A stretch of DNA of 64,000 nucleotides, taken from assembly GCA_963677175.2 (NCBI GenBank), contig CAXXES010000004.1, positions 620,001 through 684,000 of the forward strand, in the 5' to 3' direction. Both the position numbers and the translations under genes were made by a program. Numbering within the stretch: the first letter of the stretch is position 1; the number at the start of each line of letters is the position of its first letter. The notes beneath the pieces were generated by a model. That model made no database searches, was not told where the DNA came from, and was given only the letters and a program-made list of their open reading frames with translations. Below are positions 53,120-61,367 of the stretch, piece after piece. The DNA comes from Sunxiuqinia sp963677175 (GTDB lineage: Bacteria; Bacteroidota; Bacteroidia; Bacteroidales; Prolixibacteraceae).

Positions 53120-54304
53120 GTGAAAAAGATCGCCCTTCCGTTTATTCTGATTTTTCTTCTGGCTTTCTCGTTTCAGGGAAGTGCTGTTAATTTAAGTGAG
53201 GCTGCCGAAATCAGCGTCTTAACCTGCGGCCCGAGTAAGCAGGTGCATGCTCTGTATGGACATACCGCTATTCGGGTGCAGGATCCGCAGCAGATGTTGG
53301 ATGTGGTTTTCAATTACGGCGTGTTTAGTTTTAACGCCCCTAATTTTGTGTACCGCTTTGCCAAAGGGAAAACAGATTACCTACTGGCAGCGGAAAAGTA
53401 TGATGACTTTTACGAAAGCTACATACAAAGTGGCCGACGGATTGATGAGCAGGTTCTGAATCTAAAGCAGACTGAAAAGCAACAAATGCTCGACTTTTTA
53501 ATTTGGAATGCCCAGCCTGAAAATCGCGAATACCGCTATAATTTCTTCTTTGATAATTGTGCCACGCGAGTGCGCGATATGATTGAAAGTCAGGTTGAGG
53601 GCGAGCTGGTTTATGCTGAAGGAACCGGACTGGACTGGACTTTTCGGAAGCATGTCAACGAATACCAAAAAGTACTACCCTGGATTAATTTTGGTATTCA
53701 CCTCACCTTGGGCAGCCCGTCGGATGAAACAGCAACACGCTGGGAGGAAATGTTTTTGCCAGATTTCATTCTGAAGCATTTTGCCACTGCTCAAATTATA
53801 GATGGCGATGTCAGTCGTCCATTGGTGAAATCAACTCGCCTGGTTTACGACTCTGGAATGAAAGAAGCCGAATGGAATCCATTGTCGCCGGGAGTGGTGC
53901 TTACTGTATTGCTGTTGGTGGTGTTGTTGGAGAGTTACCGTCAATTTAAAAACAGGCAGGTGAGCGATTGGCTTGACTATGGTTTATTGTTCGTTACCGG
54001 ATTGATTGGGTTGGTCTTGCTTTGGTTTGTCACGTTCTCGGAACATCCGGCCATGCAAACCAATTACAATCTGTGGTGGGCTGTGCCATCCAACCTACCT
54101 TTTATGTTTCTGTGGATGGTCAAAAAATGGCGCCCAGCCCTGTTATGGTATTGGAAAGCATTGGCGGTTTGGTTGATGTTGTTTTTTCTGTTCAATTTTA
54201 TCATTCCACAAACTTTTCCCCTTGGTTTTTACCTGATTGCGCTCATGATGCTTTGCCGTGCCTTGCTGCATAGTTTTCTGTTTTTGAGAAGAAGACATGG
54301 CTGA
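53120..54304 (+). CDS. DUF4105 (Lnb N-terminal periplasmic domain-like) membrane protein
   Basis: 394 aa with a GTG start. Signal peptide (about 1-23), then the DUF4105 domain with YGHTAIRVQDP (histidine), GRRIDEQVLNL and the NFFFDNCATRVRDMI motif, an arrangement that suggests a cysteine/histidine active site. The C-terminal 130 residues contain four or five membrane helices. The family resembles the N-terminal part of Lnb-type lipoprotein acyltransferases; activity of this protein is not established. Confidence 0.85.
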   Translation: MKKIALPFILIFLLAFSFQGSAVNLSEAAEISVLTCGPSKQVHALYGHTAIRVQDPQQMLDVVFNYGVFSFNAPNFVYRFAKGKTDYLLAAEKYDDFYESYIQSGRRIDEQVLNLKQTEKQQMLDFLIWNAQPENREYRYNFFFDNCATRVRDMIESQVEGELVYAEGTGLDWTFRKHVNEYQKVLPWINFGIHLTLGSPSDETATRWEEMFLPDFILKHFATAQIIDGDVSRPLVKSTRLVYDSGMKEAEWNPLSPGVVLTVLLLVVLLESYRQFKNRQVSDWLDYGLLFVTGLIGLVLLWFVTFSEHPAMQTNYNLWWAVPSNLPFMFLWMVKKWRPALLWYWKALAVWLMLFFLFNFIIPQTFPLGFYLIALMMLCRALLHSFLFLRRRHG

Positions 54305-54446
54305 TTGGTTCAGGAGTTTCGAATTGACCATGTTTTGTGATAACAATTTGTTGAAAAGTTTCGCTGAACAAAGGAGGTCGGTTTTTCATTCTTGTAAGCA
54401 CATCTTATATCTTTGCTGATCATTCAACTTAAAACCCGAACTCGAT

Positions 54447-57065
54447 TTGTCACAATCAAAAAAATATGTTGAAACACCCTTGATGAAGCAGTATTTTGCC
54501 ATCAAGGACAAGCATCCGGATGCTGTGCTGCTTTTCCGTGTCGGTGATTTTTATGAGACCTTTGGAGAAGATGCGATTAAAGCGGCCGAGATTCTGGGCA
54601 TCACCCTGACCCGGCGTGCCAATGGCTCTGCCAGCTATGTTGAGCTGGCCGGATTTCCTTACCATGCACTGGACACTTATTTGCCAAAGCTGGTACGCGC
54701 AGGACAGCGGGTGGCCATTTGCGAGCAGTTGGAAGACCCCAAAATGACTAAGAAAATTGTCAAACGTGGAATTACCGAGCTGATCACGCCCGGCCTTTCC
54801 ATCAATGACAACATTCTGGAGCATCGGGAAAACAACTTCCTGGCTTCCGTTCATTTCGATAAAAAGATGGCCGGTGTGGCTTTTCTAGATATCTCAACCG
54901 GCGAATTTCTTACGGCTGAAGGTGGTTTTGAATACATCGATAAATTGCTTAATTCCTTCAAACCCAAAGAAGTGTTGTTTCAACGGGGAAAAGGAAATGA
55001 TTTTGTTGCCTTGTTTGGTGGCAAGTTTTACACCTACACGCTTGATGACTGGGTTTACACACAGGATGCAGCAATGGATCGCCTGTTGCGGCACTTTGAA
55101 ACCAAGTCGCTGAAAGGGTTTGGAGTACAGGATTTGAATTACGGGGTGATGGCGGCAGGTGCCATTTTGCACTACCTCGACCTGACCCAGCATCACCAGG
55201 TGCAGCATATCTCGTCGCTTTCGCGGATTGAAGAAGACAAGTACGTTTGGCTCGATCGTTTTACGATTCGGAACCTGGAGCTTTTTGGGGTGATTAACGA
55301 AGGCGCCATGACCTTGGTTCAGGTGTTGGACAAAACCATTTCGCCAATGGGGTCGCGGATGCTAAAACGCTGGATTGCTTTGCCGTTGAAAGAAATATCG
55401 GCCATCAATGACCGACTTTCTGTGGTGGAGTATTTCACCCAGCATGAGACAGAGAAAGATGAACTTTCGGATCATATCCGGCAGATCGGGGATTTAGAAC
55501 GGATTATTTCCAAGGTGGCGGTTGGGCGGATTAACCCACGCGAAGTGGTGCAGCTGCGCAATGCCCTGCGCGTCATTGAACCCATCAAGGATTATGCGGC
55601 AAGTATAGACCAGCCGGTGCTCAACCGGATGGCCGAACAGTTGAATCCCTGCAAATCCATTCGCGAACGGATGGAACGGGAGATCATGAACGATCCGCCG
55701 GTACTGGTTAATCGGGGAAATGTGATACAGAGCGGGATTTCGGACGAGTTGGATGAATTGCGCAAACTGGCGTATTCAGGCAAAGATTATCTGGCACAAA
55801 TGCAGGAGCGCGAATCGAAGCGAACCGGAATCACTTCCTTAAAAATCGCTTTCAACAATGTGTTTGGTTATTACATTGAAGTTCGAAACTCGCATAAAGA
55901 TAAGGTTCCCGAAGAGTGGATCCGAAAGCAGACCTTGGTGAATGCCGAGCGTTACATCACCGAAGAGCTTAAAGAATACGAAAGCAAGATCCTGGGTGCC
56001 GAGGAAAAGATACTGGCGCTGGAAGTTCGCTTGTTTAATGAGCTGGTTATCGCCTTGTCCGAATACATTCAGGCCGTTCAACTAAACGCGGTGGTGATTG
56101 CCCGCCTGGATTGCTTGTTATCGTTTGCCACGTCGGCTGTTGAGTGCCAGTACAACCGGCCCGAAATCAATGAATCGGTGAAAATCGAAATTAAGGATGG
56201 GCGGCACCCGGTGATTGAGCAGCAACTACCCATTGGCGAAAGCTACATCAGCAACGATGTGCTGCTTGATCAGGACGATCAGCAGGTGATTATCATTACC
56301 GGGCCCAACATGGCGGGTAAGTCGGCTTTGCTGCGCCAAACAGCTTTGATTGTCTTAATGGCCCAAATCGGCTCCTTTGTGCCTGCGAAGACGGCGAAAA
56401 TTGGCTATGTCGATAAAATATTTACCCGGGTAGGGGCTTCCGACAATATATCGCTGGGCGAGTCAACCTTTATGGTTGAAATGAACGAGGCGGCCAGCAT
56501 TTTGAACAATCTGTCAGATCGCAGCCTGATCCTGCTGGATGAGCTGGGGAGAGGAACTTCAACCTATGATGGAATCTCCATTGCCTGGTCGATTGTGGAA
56601 TACATTCACGAACATCCGAAAGCTAAGGCGAAGACCTTGTTTGCCACCCACTACCACGAGCTGAATGAGATGGAAAAATCATTTGGACGGGTGAAGAACT
56701 ACAATGTGACCATCAAGGAAGTGGGCAATAAGGTGATTTTCTTGCGCAAACTGGTGCGAGGTGGAAGCAATCATAGTTTTGGAATCCATGTGGCCAGAAT
56801 GGCTGGAATGCCGCCTTCAGTGGTCAACCGGGCAAGTGAGATACTGGGACAACTGGAAGCAGCAAATCGGAAAGACAGCCTGGCCAAACCGCTGGAAGGA
56901 ATGGCTGAGCAGCGCGAAGGCTTTCAACTAAGCTTTTTTCAGCTCGATGATCCCGTGCTGAAACAAATTCGCGATGAAATCAAAAACCTGAATATCGACA
57001 ACCTGACTCCGCTTGAAGCATTGAATAAATTGCACGGAATCAAAAAGCTTTCGGGACTGAAATAG
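54447..57065 (+). CDS. mutS: DNA mismatch repair protein MutS
   Basis: 872 aa, MutS1 type. The mismatch-probing motif FRVGDFYETFGEDA lies near residue 35. The clamp region is followed by the ATPase with Walker A GPNMAGKSALLRQ (near 622), the ASDNISLGESTFMVE segment, Walker B LILLDELGRGTS (near 695) and the ATHYHEL switch. The start is a TTG; the nearest in-frame ATG (54483) would cut the conserved TPLMKQY, so TTG is more likely. It ends 130 nt before the tRNA cluster. Confidence 0.96.
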   Translation: MSQSKKYVETPLMKQYFAIKDKHPDAVLLFRVGDFYETFGEDAIKAAEILGITLTRRANGSASYVELAGFPYHALDTYLPKLVRAGQRVAICEQLEDPKMTKKIVKRGITELITPGLSINDNILEHRENNFLASVHFDKKMAGVAFLDISTGEFLTAEGGFEYIDKLLNSFKPKEVLFQRGKGNDFVALFGGKFYTYTLDDWVYTQDAAMDRLLRHFETKSLKGFGVQDLNYGVMAAGAILHYLDLTQHHQVQHISSLSRIEEDKYVWLDRFTIRNLELFGVINEGAMTLVQVLDKTISPMGSRMLKRWIALPLKEISAINDRLSVVEYFTQHETEKDELSDHIRQIGDLERIISKVAVGRINPREVVQLRNALRVIEPIKDYAASIDQPVLNRMAEQLNPCKSIRERMEREIMNDPPVLVNRGNVIQSGISDELDELRKLAYSGKDYLAQMQERESKRTGITSLKIAFNNVFGYYIEVRNSHKDKVPEEWIRKQTLVNAERYITEELKEYESKILGAEEKILALEVRLFNELVIALSEYIQAVQLNAVVIARLDCLLSFATSAVECQYNRPEINESVKIEIKDGRHPVIEQQLPIGESYISNDVLLDQDDQQVIIITGPNMAGKSALLRQTALIVLMAQIGSFVPAKTAKIGYVDKIFTRVGASDNISLGESTFMVEMNEAASILNNLSDRSLILLDELGRGTSTYDGISIAWSIVEYIHEHPKAKAKTLFATHYHELNEMEKSFGRVKNYNVTIKEVGNKVIFLRKLVRGGSNHSFGIHVARMAGMPPSVVNRASEILGQLEAANRKDSLAKPLEGMAEQREGFQLSFFQLDDPVLKQIRDEIKNLNIDNLTPLEALNKLHGIKKLSGLK

Positions 57066-57112
57066 GATTCCTTCCCGAAGCCTTAATTTCTCTGGTTTTT
57101 TTAAATATTATT

Positions 57113-57143
57113 TTTGGAGAAAGAAAAATTAGCGATATATTTG
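57113..57143 (+). promoter_or_regulatory. Promoter of the tRNA cluster
   Basis: TTTG (57113-57116), 19 bp, TATATTTG (57136-57143): both boxes match the Bacteroidota consensus with ideal spacing. Transcription would start about 45 nt before the first tRNA. Confidence 0.75.
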
Positions 57144-57194
57144 CATCGCTGTTTTCGGAGGCCGGAAGCAGCACGTTCTTTAAAAAAACCACAT

Positions 57195-57270
<76 letters not shown>

Positions 57271-57319
57271 TTTTTAGGAGTAAGTTTGGTTTAATCCACA
57301 ACGTACTTTTTTAAAGGAT

Positions 57320-57403
57320 GCCCGGGTGGTGGAATGGTAGACACGTTGGACTTAAAATCCAATGATCATTATGATCGTGCGGGTTCAAGTCCCGCCCCGG
57401 GTA
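57320..57403 (+). tRNA. tRNA-Leu(UAA)
   Basis: Class II tRNA with long variable arm (GATCATTATGATC region). Acceptor GCCCGGG/CCCGGGT, anticodon stem TTGGA/TCCAA with loop CTTAAAA, anticodon TAA at 57353-57355. CCA is not encoded. Confidence 0.95.
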
Positions 57404-57424
57404 CTTTTTTTAGGTTATTTTATT

Positions 57425-57497
<73 letters not shown>

Positions 57498-57506
57498 CAA
57501 CAAAAG

Positions 57507-57533
57507 GCACCTCATATTTATGAGGTGCTTTTT
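57507..57533 (+). terminator. Terminator of the tRNA cluster
   Basis: GCACCTCATA pairs with TATGAGGTGC followed by TTTTTG, starting 10 nt after the last tRNA. Confidence 0.8.
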
Positions 57534-57654
57534 GTTTTTTGGGGTACCTGTAAACTGTGGAGGATTTCATTTGAAGTAGAAATCATCGGTTCATTTGATC
57601 AATAAAACCTAAGCAGGGTGAAGAAAGTGATTCCTTCGCCGCCGGAGTGTGTAG

Positions 57655-57685
57655 CCATTGGGTGTCGCGGTTTCCGAACCGCGAT
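57655..57685. repeat. Dispersed palindromic repeat, copy 2
   Basis: Same unit as 27-57; here the stem extends to 8 bp (TCGCGGTT 57665-57672 with AACCGCGA 57677-57684, loop TCCG). The 352-bp stretch 57498-57849 otherwise holds only the tRNA terminator and a TACTTTTG (57810-57817), a possible -7 box for the XRE gene. Confidence 0.7.
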
Positions 57686-57849
57686 TGTTGAAGGCTGTCG
57701 TTAAAAGCCCAAAGGTTTTTGGATGTGTTTGGGGCTGAGCTTTTTTAACGTTTCGATCGTTGGAAAAGTTTATTGCCAGAGACCGAACTCAATTACGTGA
57801 ATTAATTTGTACTTTTGGTTATCTGTAAAAATTTTATAAAACATTCACC

Positions 57850-58245
57850 ATGGATACAAATACTGCAACTCCCTTCCCCAGAGTACATCATGGGCGTAAC
57901 ATTAAACGACTACGCGAAATACTCGGAGTAAAACAAGAGTATATTGCAAACGAATTAGACATGACCCAGCAAACCATTTCGAAACTGGAGCAAAAAGAAG
58001 AGATTGATGGTGAGGTGTTGGAGAAAATTGCTAAGATTTTAAACATCCCTGTTGATACCATCAAAAATCTGAATGCCGAAGCAACAATCAATATTATTGC
58101 AAATAGTCACCACGACAATTCTACAGCTAACTACCATTGCAACTTTAACCCGATCGATAAAGTCATCGAACTCTATGAACGTTTACTAGCTGCCGAAAAA
58201 GAAAAAGTGGACATGATAGAACGGTTGCAGGAAGGGAAGAAGTAG
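57850..58245 (+). CDS. XRE-family helix-turn-helix protein
   Basis: 131 aa. The HTH domain covers residues about 15-70 (NIKRLREILGVKQEYIANEL...TISKLEQ), followed by a short linker and a C-terminal helix with heptad-like leucines (about 100-125) that probably dimerises. Single-domain DNA-binding regulator of unknown target. It sits at the left edge of the recombination-prone region; similar small regulators are scattered in Bacteroidota. Confidence 0.85.
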   Translation: MDTNTATPFPRVHHGRNIKRLREILGVKQEYIANELDMTQQTISKLEQKEEIDGEVLEKIAKILNIPVDTIKNLNAEATINIIANSHHDNSTANYHCNFNPIDKVIELYERLLAAEKEKVDMIERLQEGKK

Positions 58246-58290
58246 CGCAATTTTATTCTTGTGATCTGTTCGTTTATTTGGTCGTTTTTT

Positions 58291-58357
58291 CTACTCCTCC
58301 AGATTTGAACCCATGCTGTGCAACGTGGCCGGATCAGATTACCTGTCCAGTAGCCGC
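58291..58357. repeat. Long direct repeat, left copy
   Basis: Matches 61274-61340 in the same orientation. The last 49 bp (58309-58357, beginning ACCCATGCTGTGCAAC) differ from the right copy at one base (58348). The first 18 bp are more diverged (12 of 18 identical). The two copies enclose the gene remnants and the recombinase/IS91 element. Confidence 0.85.
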
Positions 58358-58408
58358 TCCTGCTTCGCCTTGCGTGCTTCAAAGGGCTATTTATTAGCAG
58401 CAGACTTT

Positions 58409-58516
58409 TTACAACTCTTCAAGTTTTTTAATCCACTCATTAAATCTTGGACTTTTTGCTTTAATCTTTTCTAAACCAATTGCTTCGGCTAATATATTTC
58501 CATATACTATTTTGTT
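58409..58516 (-). pseudogene. C-terminal fragment of a DUF4276-like gene
   Basis: The minus strand encodes 35 residues ending with a stop: NKIVYGNILAEAIGLEKI, then KAKSPRFNEWIKKLEEL. The pattern IGL-x-x-I...P-x-FNEW-x-x-KLE is what I recall at the C-terminus of DUF4276 proteins, which are usually encoded just downstream of an AAA ATPase gene. The coding match stops exactly where the mobile element's left inverted repeat begins (58514). Family assignment is tentative. Confidence 0.5.
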
Positions 58517-58537
58517 GAACTAAACCCGCTATGCGGG
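58514..58537. repeat. Left terminal inverted repeat and hairpin of the element
   Basis: The 12-bp GTTGAACTAAAC is an exact inverse of 60914-60925. A 5-bp stem hairpin with TAT loop adjoins it. Confidence 0.65.
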
Positions 58538-58616
58538 AGCTTATTTTCCACCTAAAATAGGAATAGTTGGTGAGATCTGTTGATTTTGCTGCTCATTAAT
58601 TTTAAACAAATTTATT

Positions 58617-59510
58617 ATGAGCAGAAAATCTTACATGGAGCAGGCCTGCGAGGCTGTTCCCGAGTTTAAAACCATCAGCGAAAAGTTCCTTCGCAAGTAC
58701 ACCATTGCCGGCAAGTCTGAATCGTGCACGCGTAATTACCTGATGCAAGTATCCAAAATGGTGCTTCATTTCGAATGTTCGCCTTTGGAACTATCCATTG
58801 ACCAAATGGAGGAATACCTCTTCCATATCCGGCAAAACGAAAAGCCCAGCATGAGTTCGTTCAAGCACCTGGTGTACGGGCTGCGCACGCTGTTTTCGAT
58901 GTTCAAAAACGAGAAGCTCTACCTGGCTCTGCCCCCGGTTTCCGGCAGTAAAGCGTTGCCTGTGGTGTTTTCCCAGGCCGAGATCAAGCTTATCCTGAAA
59001 ACGCCCAAACTGTTAAAGCACCGGGCCTTGTTTGCCGTTGCCTACGATTGCGGCCTTCGGATTTCCGAGGTTATCAACCTGAAAATAACCGATATTGATT
59101 TTGACCGAAAACGGGTACACGTGCGCCAAAGCAAGCACAAAAAAGACCGTTACATCCCCGTTTCGCCACTCACGCTCAAAGGGCTGAAAGAATACCTTTC
59201 AACCTCGAACCCGCAGGCTTGGCTTTTCAACGGGAAGGTCCGCGGAAGTCAAATCAGCCGCGAAGGTATCCGCCATGCTTTTCGTTCATGTATCCAAAAG
59301 ACAGGTATCCAAAAGGAAGTTTGTATCCATACCCTGCGGCACAGCTATGCCACGCACCTGCTGGAGATGGGGCTGGACATTGTAAGCGTAAAAAACCAGC
59401 TGGGGCATGCCGATATCGCCACCACCATGATGTATTTGCATATCGCCCGCTCGAACCCCAGGGCCGGGTTTGCGCCAATGGAAAAGCTCTACGGTTATGC
59501 TTCCCGGTAA
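58617..59510 (+). CDS. Tyrosine recombinase (site-specific integrase)
   Basis: 297 aa. N-terminal SAM-like core-binding domain (about 18-105), then catalytic domain with R148 (CGLRISEV), K174 region, H238 and R241 (HTLRHSYATHLL), H264 (LGHADIATT) and nucleophile Y273 (MMYLHIA): all active-site residues are present. It overlaps the IS91 transposase start by 14 bp, so the two are co-expressed. The pairing of a Y-recombinase with an IS91 transposase recurs in Bacteroidota to my knowledge; the recombinase's role in transposition is unclear. Confidence 0.93.
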   Translation: MSRKSYMEQACEAVPEFKTISEKFLRKYTIAGKSESCTRNYLMQVSKMVLHFECSPLELSIDQMEEYLFHIRQNEKPSMSSFKHLVYGLRTLFSMFKNEKLYLALPPVSGSKALPVVFSQAEIKLILKTPKLLKHRALFAVAYDCGLRISEVINLKITDIDFDRKRVHVRQSKHKKDRYIPVSPLTLKGLKEYLSTSNPQAWLFNGKVRGSQISREGIRHAFRSCIQKTGIQKEVCIHTLRHSYATHLLEMGLDIVSVKNQLGHADIATTMMYLHIARSNPRAGFAPMEKLYGYASR

Positions 59511-60639
59511 TACCCTGGGGGCAGTTGTTCGCAAGTTTTTACCCACCTTGTTAAAAGAAAGAGGCATTTCAAAATACCAGCTAAAGGTGCTGCAGGCTTT
59601 GTCTGTTTGCCGTACCCCCGAACTGGGAGGTTCGGCCATGGTGTGCAATGGTTGCGGCTCGGTGCATTACGTGCTGCATAGCTGCCGCAACCGCCATTGC
59701 CCGCGTTGCCAGGGCATCGACAAGGAGTTGTGGGTGGAAGCACGCAAACAGGAACTGCTGCCGGTAAAATACTTTCATGTGGTGTTCACCGTTCCGCATA
59801 ACCTGCTGGAACTGTTCCGGTTCAACCGCAAGCTGATGCACAACCTGCTGATCGAAAAATCGTGGGAGACCTTGTGCCTGTTTGCCCGCGACCCCAAGCT
59901 GCTCGGCGCACAGCCCGGTGCTATTGCGATTCTACACACCTGGGACCAGCAGCTCAGGTTCCATCCGCATGTGCATTTGATTGTTCCGGCAGGTGGCATA
60001 GATAAAAACGGCAGGTGGAAAAGCAGCAAACAGGATGGCAACTTTTTGTTTGATGTCAAGCAAATGTCGGCCGTGTTCAGTGCCCGGTTTGCAAAGAAAC
60101 TGCGCAGGCTGAAGCGGCAGGGCAAGATCAAAAAGCAGGTGCCGCGCGACCTGATCAAAAAGCCCTGGGTGGTGTATGCCAAACAGGCTTTTGGCTCACC
60201 GGAAAGTGTGGTGGAATACCTGGGAAGGTATACCCACCGGGTGGCCATCTCCAATGCGCGGATATTGAATGTAACCGGGGGCCAGGTTACCTTTAGTTGG
60301 TGCGACCGCAAAAACGGCTACCAAAAGAAAACCGAAACCATCCCCGGGGTAGCGTTACTGAAACGCTTTCTGGATCACATCGTCCCGCCTTACTTCAGGC
60401 GGATCCGTCATTTGGGGTTTTTGAGTTCACGAAACAAAAAGCAAAGCCTTTCGGCTATCCGGGAAAACCTTGGGGTAGGGCTGCTGCGGACAACACCACT
60501 TTCGCGGGCGCAGATATTGGCCTTGCGTTTTGGCCCGCGGTCCCTGCTAAAATGCCGCGACTGCGGGGGAGAACTGCAATTGCTGGAAAACTATCCCAAA
60601 GAGCGCGCGCCGCCCGTCAATGTATTGTCAGGAATGTGA
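59497..60639 (+). CDS. IS91-family HUH (Y1) transposase
   Basis: 380 aa. N-terminal zinc-binding domain (MVCNGCGSVHY...HSCRNRHCPRCQ, about 48-72), then the Y2_Tnp domain with metal-binding HPHVHLIVPAGG (HUH motif, about 156-167) and the nucleophile tyrosine in LGRYTHRVAIS (about residue 245). C-terminal cysteines (KCRDCGG). Expected to move DNA by rolling-circle replication. ATG at 59497 fits the family start; an in-frame ATG at 59470 is possible. Confidence 0.92.
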   Translation: MLPGNTLGAVVRKFLPTLLKERGISKYQLKVLQALSVCRTPELGGSAMVCNGCGSVHYVLHSCRNRHCPRCQGIDKELWVEARKQELLPVKYFHVVFTVPHNLLELFRFNRKLMHNLLIEKSWETLCLFARDPKLLGAQPGAIAILHTWDQQLRFHPHVHLIVPAGGIDKNGRWKSSKQDGNFLFDVKQMSAVFSARFAKKLRRLKRQGKIKKQVPRDLIKKPWVVYAKQAFGSPESVVEYLGRYTHRVAISNARILNVTGGQVTFSWCDRKNGYQKKTETIPGVALLKRFLDHIVPPYFRRIRHLGFLSSRNKKQSLSAIRENLGVGLLRTTPLSRAQILALRFGPRSLLKCRDCGGELQLLENYPKERAPPVNVLSGM

Positions 60640-60913
60640 TAATGCCTGTAAGTGTGGGATTTAAATTGATGCGCCAAAGGCGTAAACGGGAAAGCTGTGT
60701 CCATAATCAAAGAACCGGTGTTAAAACAGGCAGGCCTTGTTCAGAAACATCGCTAAACCTGCTGGTTTACTCCGGCGCATACCGGTTTCTTCTGCATAAA
60801 ACCAAACTTCGCATCACGGAAACCCGAAAAATACGCATCGGGGGAATCCCAAAAAACGGATTGAAAACACTATACCCAAACAACTAATCGGCAAGTGGTT
60901 GCAAGCAGGACAT
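60640..60913. other. Element 3' region without a convincing gene
   Basis: About 270 bp between the transposase stop and the right inverted repeat. Frames crossing it are basic, low in hydrophobic core and overlap the transposase, so I do not call a gene. It may carry the origin or terminus sequences of the element. Confidence 0.5.
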
Positions 60914-60972
60914 GTTTAGTTCAACACAGCCTCCAATGCAAAGCGTATGCAAGCAACGCTTGATTAGAGGCT
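60914..60972. repeat. Right terminal inverted repeat and hairpin of the element
   Basis: GTTTAGTTCAAC (60914-60925) inverts the left end. Next, AGCCTCCAATGCAAAGCGT (60928-60946) pairs imperfectly with ACGCTTGATTAGAGGCT (60956-60972), leaving bulges and a 9-nt loop. IS91-family ends carry such hairpins. Confidence 0.65.
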
Positions 60973-60978
60973 AATTGT

Positions 60979-61141
60979 TAGCGCAATATAATCATTTAGA
61001 TTTTTGTTGTAGAGTCGATTCAAAAAATCAAATAAAGTTACTTTTCCCACTACCATTTGCACCAATTAATAAATTAATCGGTGCTAAATCAATTCGTTCA
61101 GATTTAATTGATTTATATCCTGATATTTCTATGTAATCCAT
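60979..61141 (-). pseudogene. N-terminal fragment of an AAA-family ATPase gene
   Basis: From an ATG at 61141 the minus strand reads MDYIEISGYKSIKSERIDL and then a Walker A (GANGSGKSN, around 61040-61063), typical of SMC/OLD-like AAA_21 ATPases. Right after SNF a stop appears, but the adjacent frame continues with LFDFLNRLYNKNLNDYIAL, so a small deletion has shifted the frame. The sequence then ends at the element. The gene is therefore doubly broken: frameshift and loss of everything after about residue 55. Confidence 0.65.
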
Positions 61142-61273
61142 TTATGATTTTTACTTTAAACTCCAAATTTAATAAATAAACAAGAATTTACCATTAATAG
61201 GCGTTCTGAGCTTTGCTGTTTCATTTTTTTTAGCTTTTGACTAACGGTAAGATATGTAGTCTCAAGATATTAT
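61142..61273. other. Non-coding stretch upstream of the ATPase remnant
   Basis: AT-rich, no gene seen. It probably held the promoter of the now broken ATPase/DUF4276-like pair. Confidence 0.4.
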
Positions 61274-61340
61274 CTAATGCTCCACATTCACACCCATGCT
61301 GTGCAACGTGGCCGGATCAGATTACCTGTCAAGTAGCCGC
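61274..61340. repeat. Long direct repeat, right copy
   Basis: Partner of 58291-58357, offset 2,983 bp. It ends 27 bp after the stop codon of the GDYXXLXY gene (minus strand), beyond a hairpin-prone GAGCCGC...GCGGCT stretch (61335-61369). Confidence 0.85.
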
Positions 61341-61367
61341 CGGCTTTTACAGATCCGGAAGTGCGGC

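Larger units (their letters stand above)
58514..60978 (+). mobile_element. Tyrosine recombinase + IS91-type composite element
   Basis: About 2.46 kb. Left edge: GTTGAACTAAAC (58514-58525), followed at once by hairpin CCCGC-TAT-GCGGG (58525-58537). Right edge: the inverse GTTTAGTTCAAC (60914-60925), then a long imperfect hairpin (60928-60946 with 60956-60972). It encodes a tyrosine recombinase and an overlapping HUH transposase. Both flanks are pieces of broken minus-strand genes. The exact right boundary is uncertain by a few bases and I see no target duplication, as expected for rolling-circle IS91 elements. Confidence 0.7.

Noticed and set aside
60297..60887. 196-codon frame overlapping the IS91 transposase end
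   Set aside because: Most of it is a shifted frame of the transposase; the unique tail is arginine-rich with no recognisable fold or ribosome site.
60919..60983. Possible integron attC site at the element's right end
   Set aside because: GTTCAAC fits the R'' box and there is an imperfect palindrome, but the R' side (GTTAGCG) breaks the consensus, spacers are unequal, and that side lies in ATPase gene sequence. A hairpin end of an IS91-type element explains it better.
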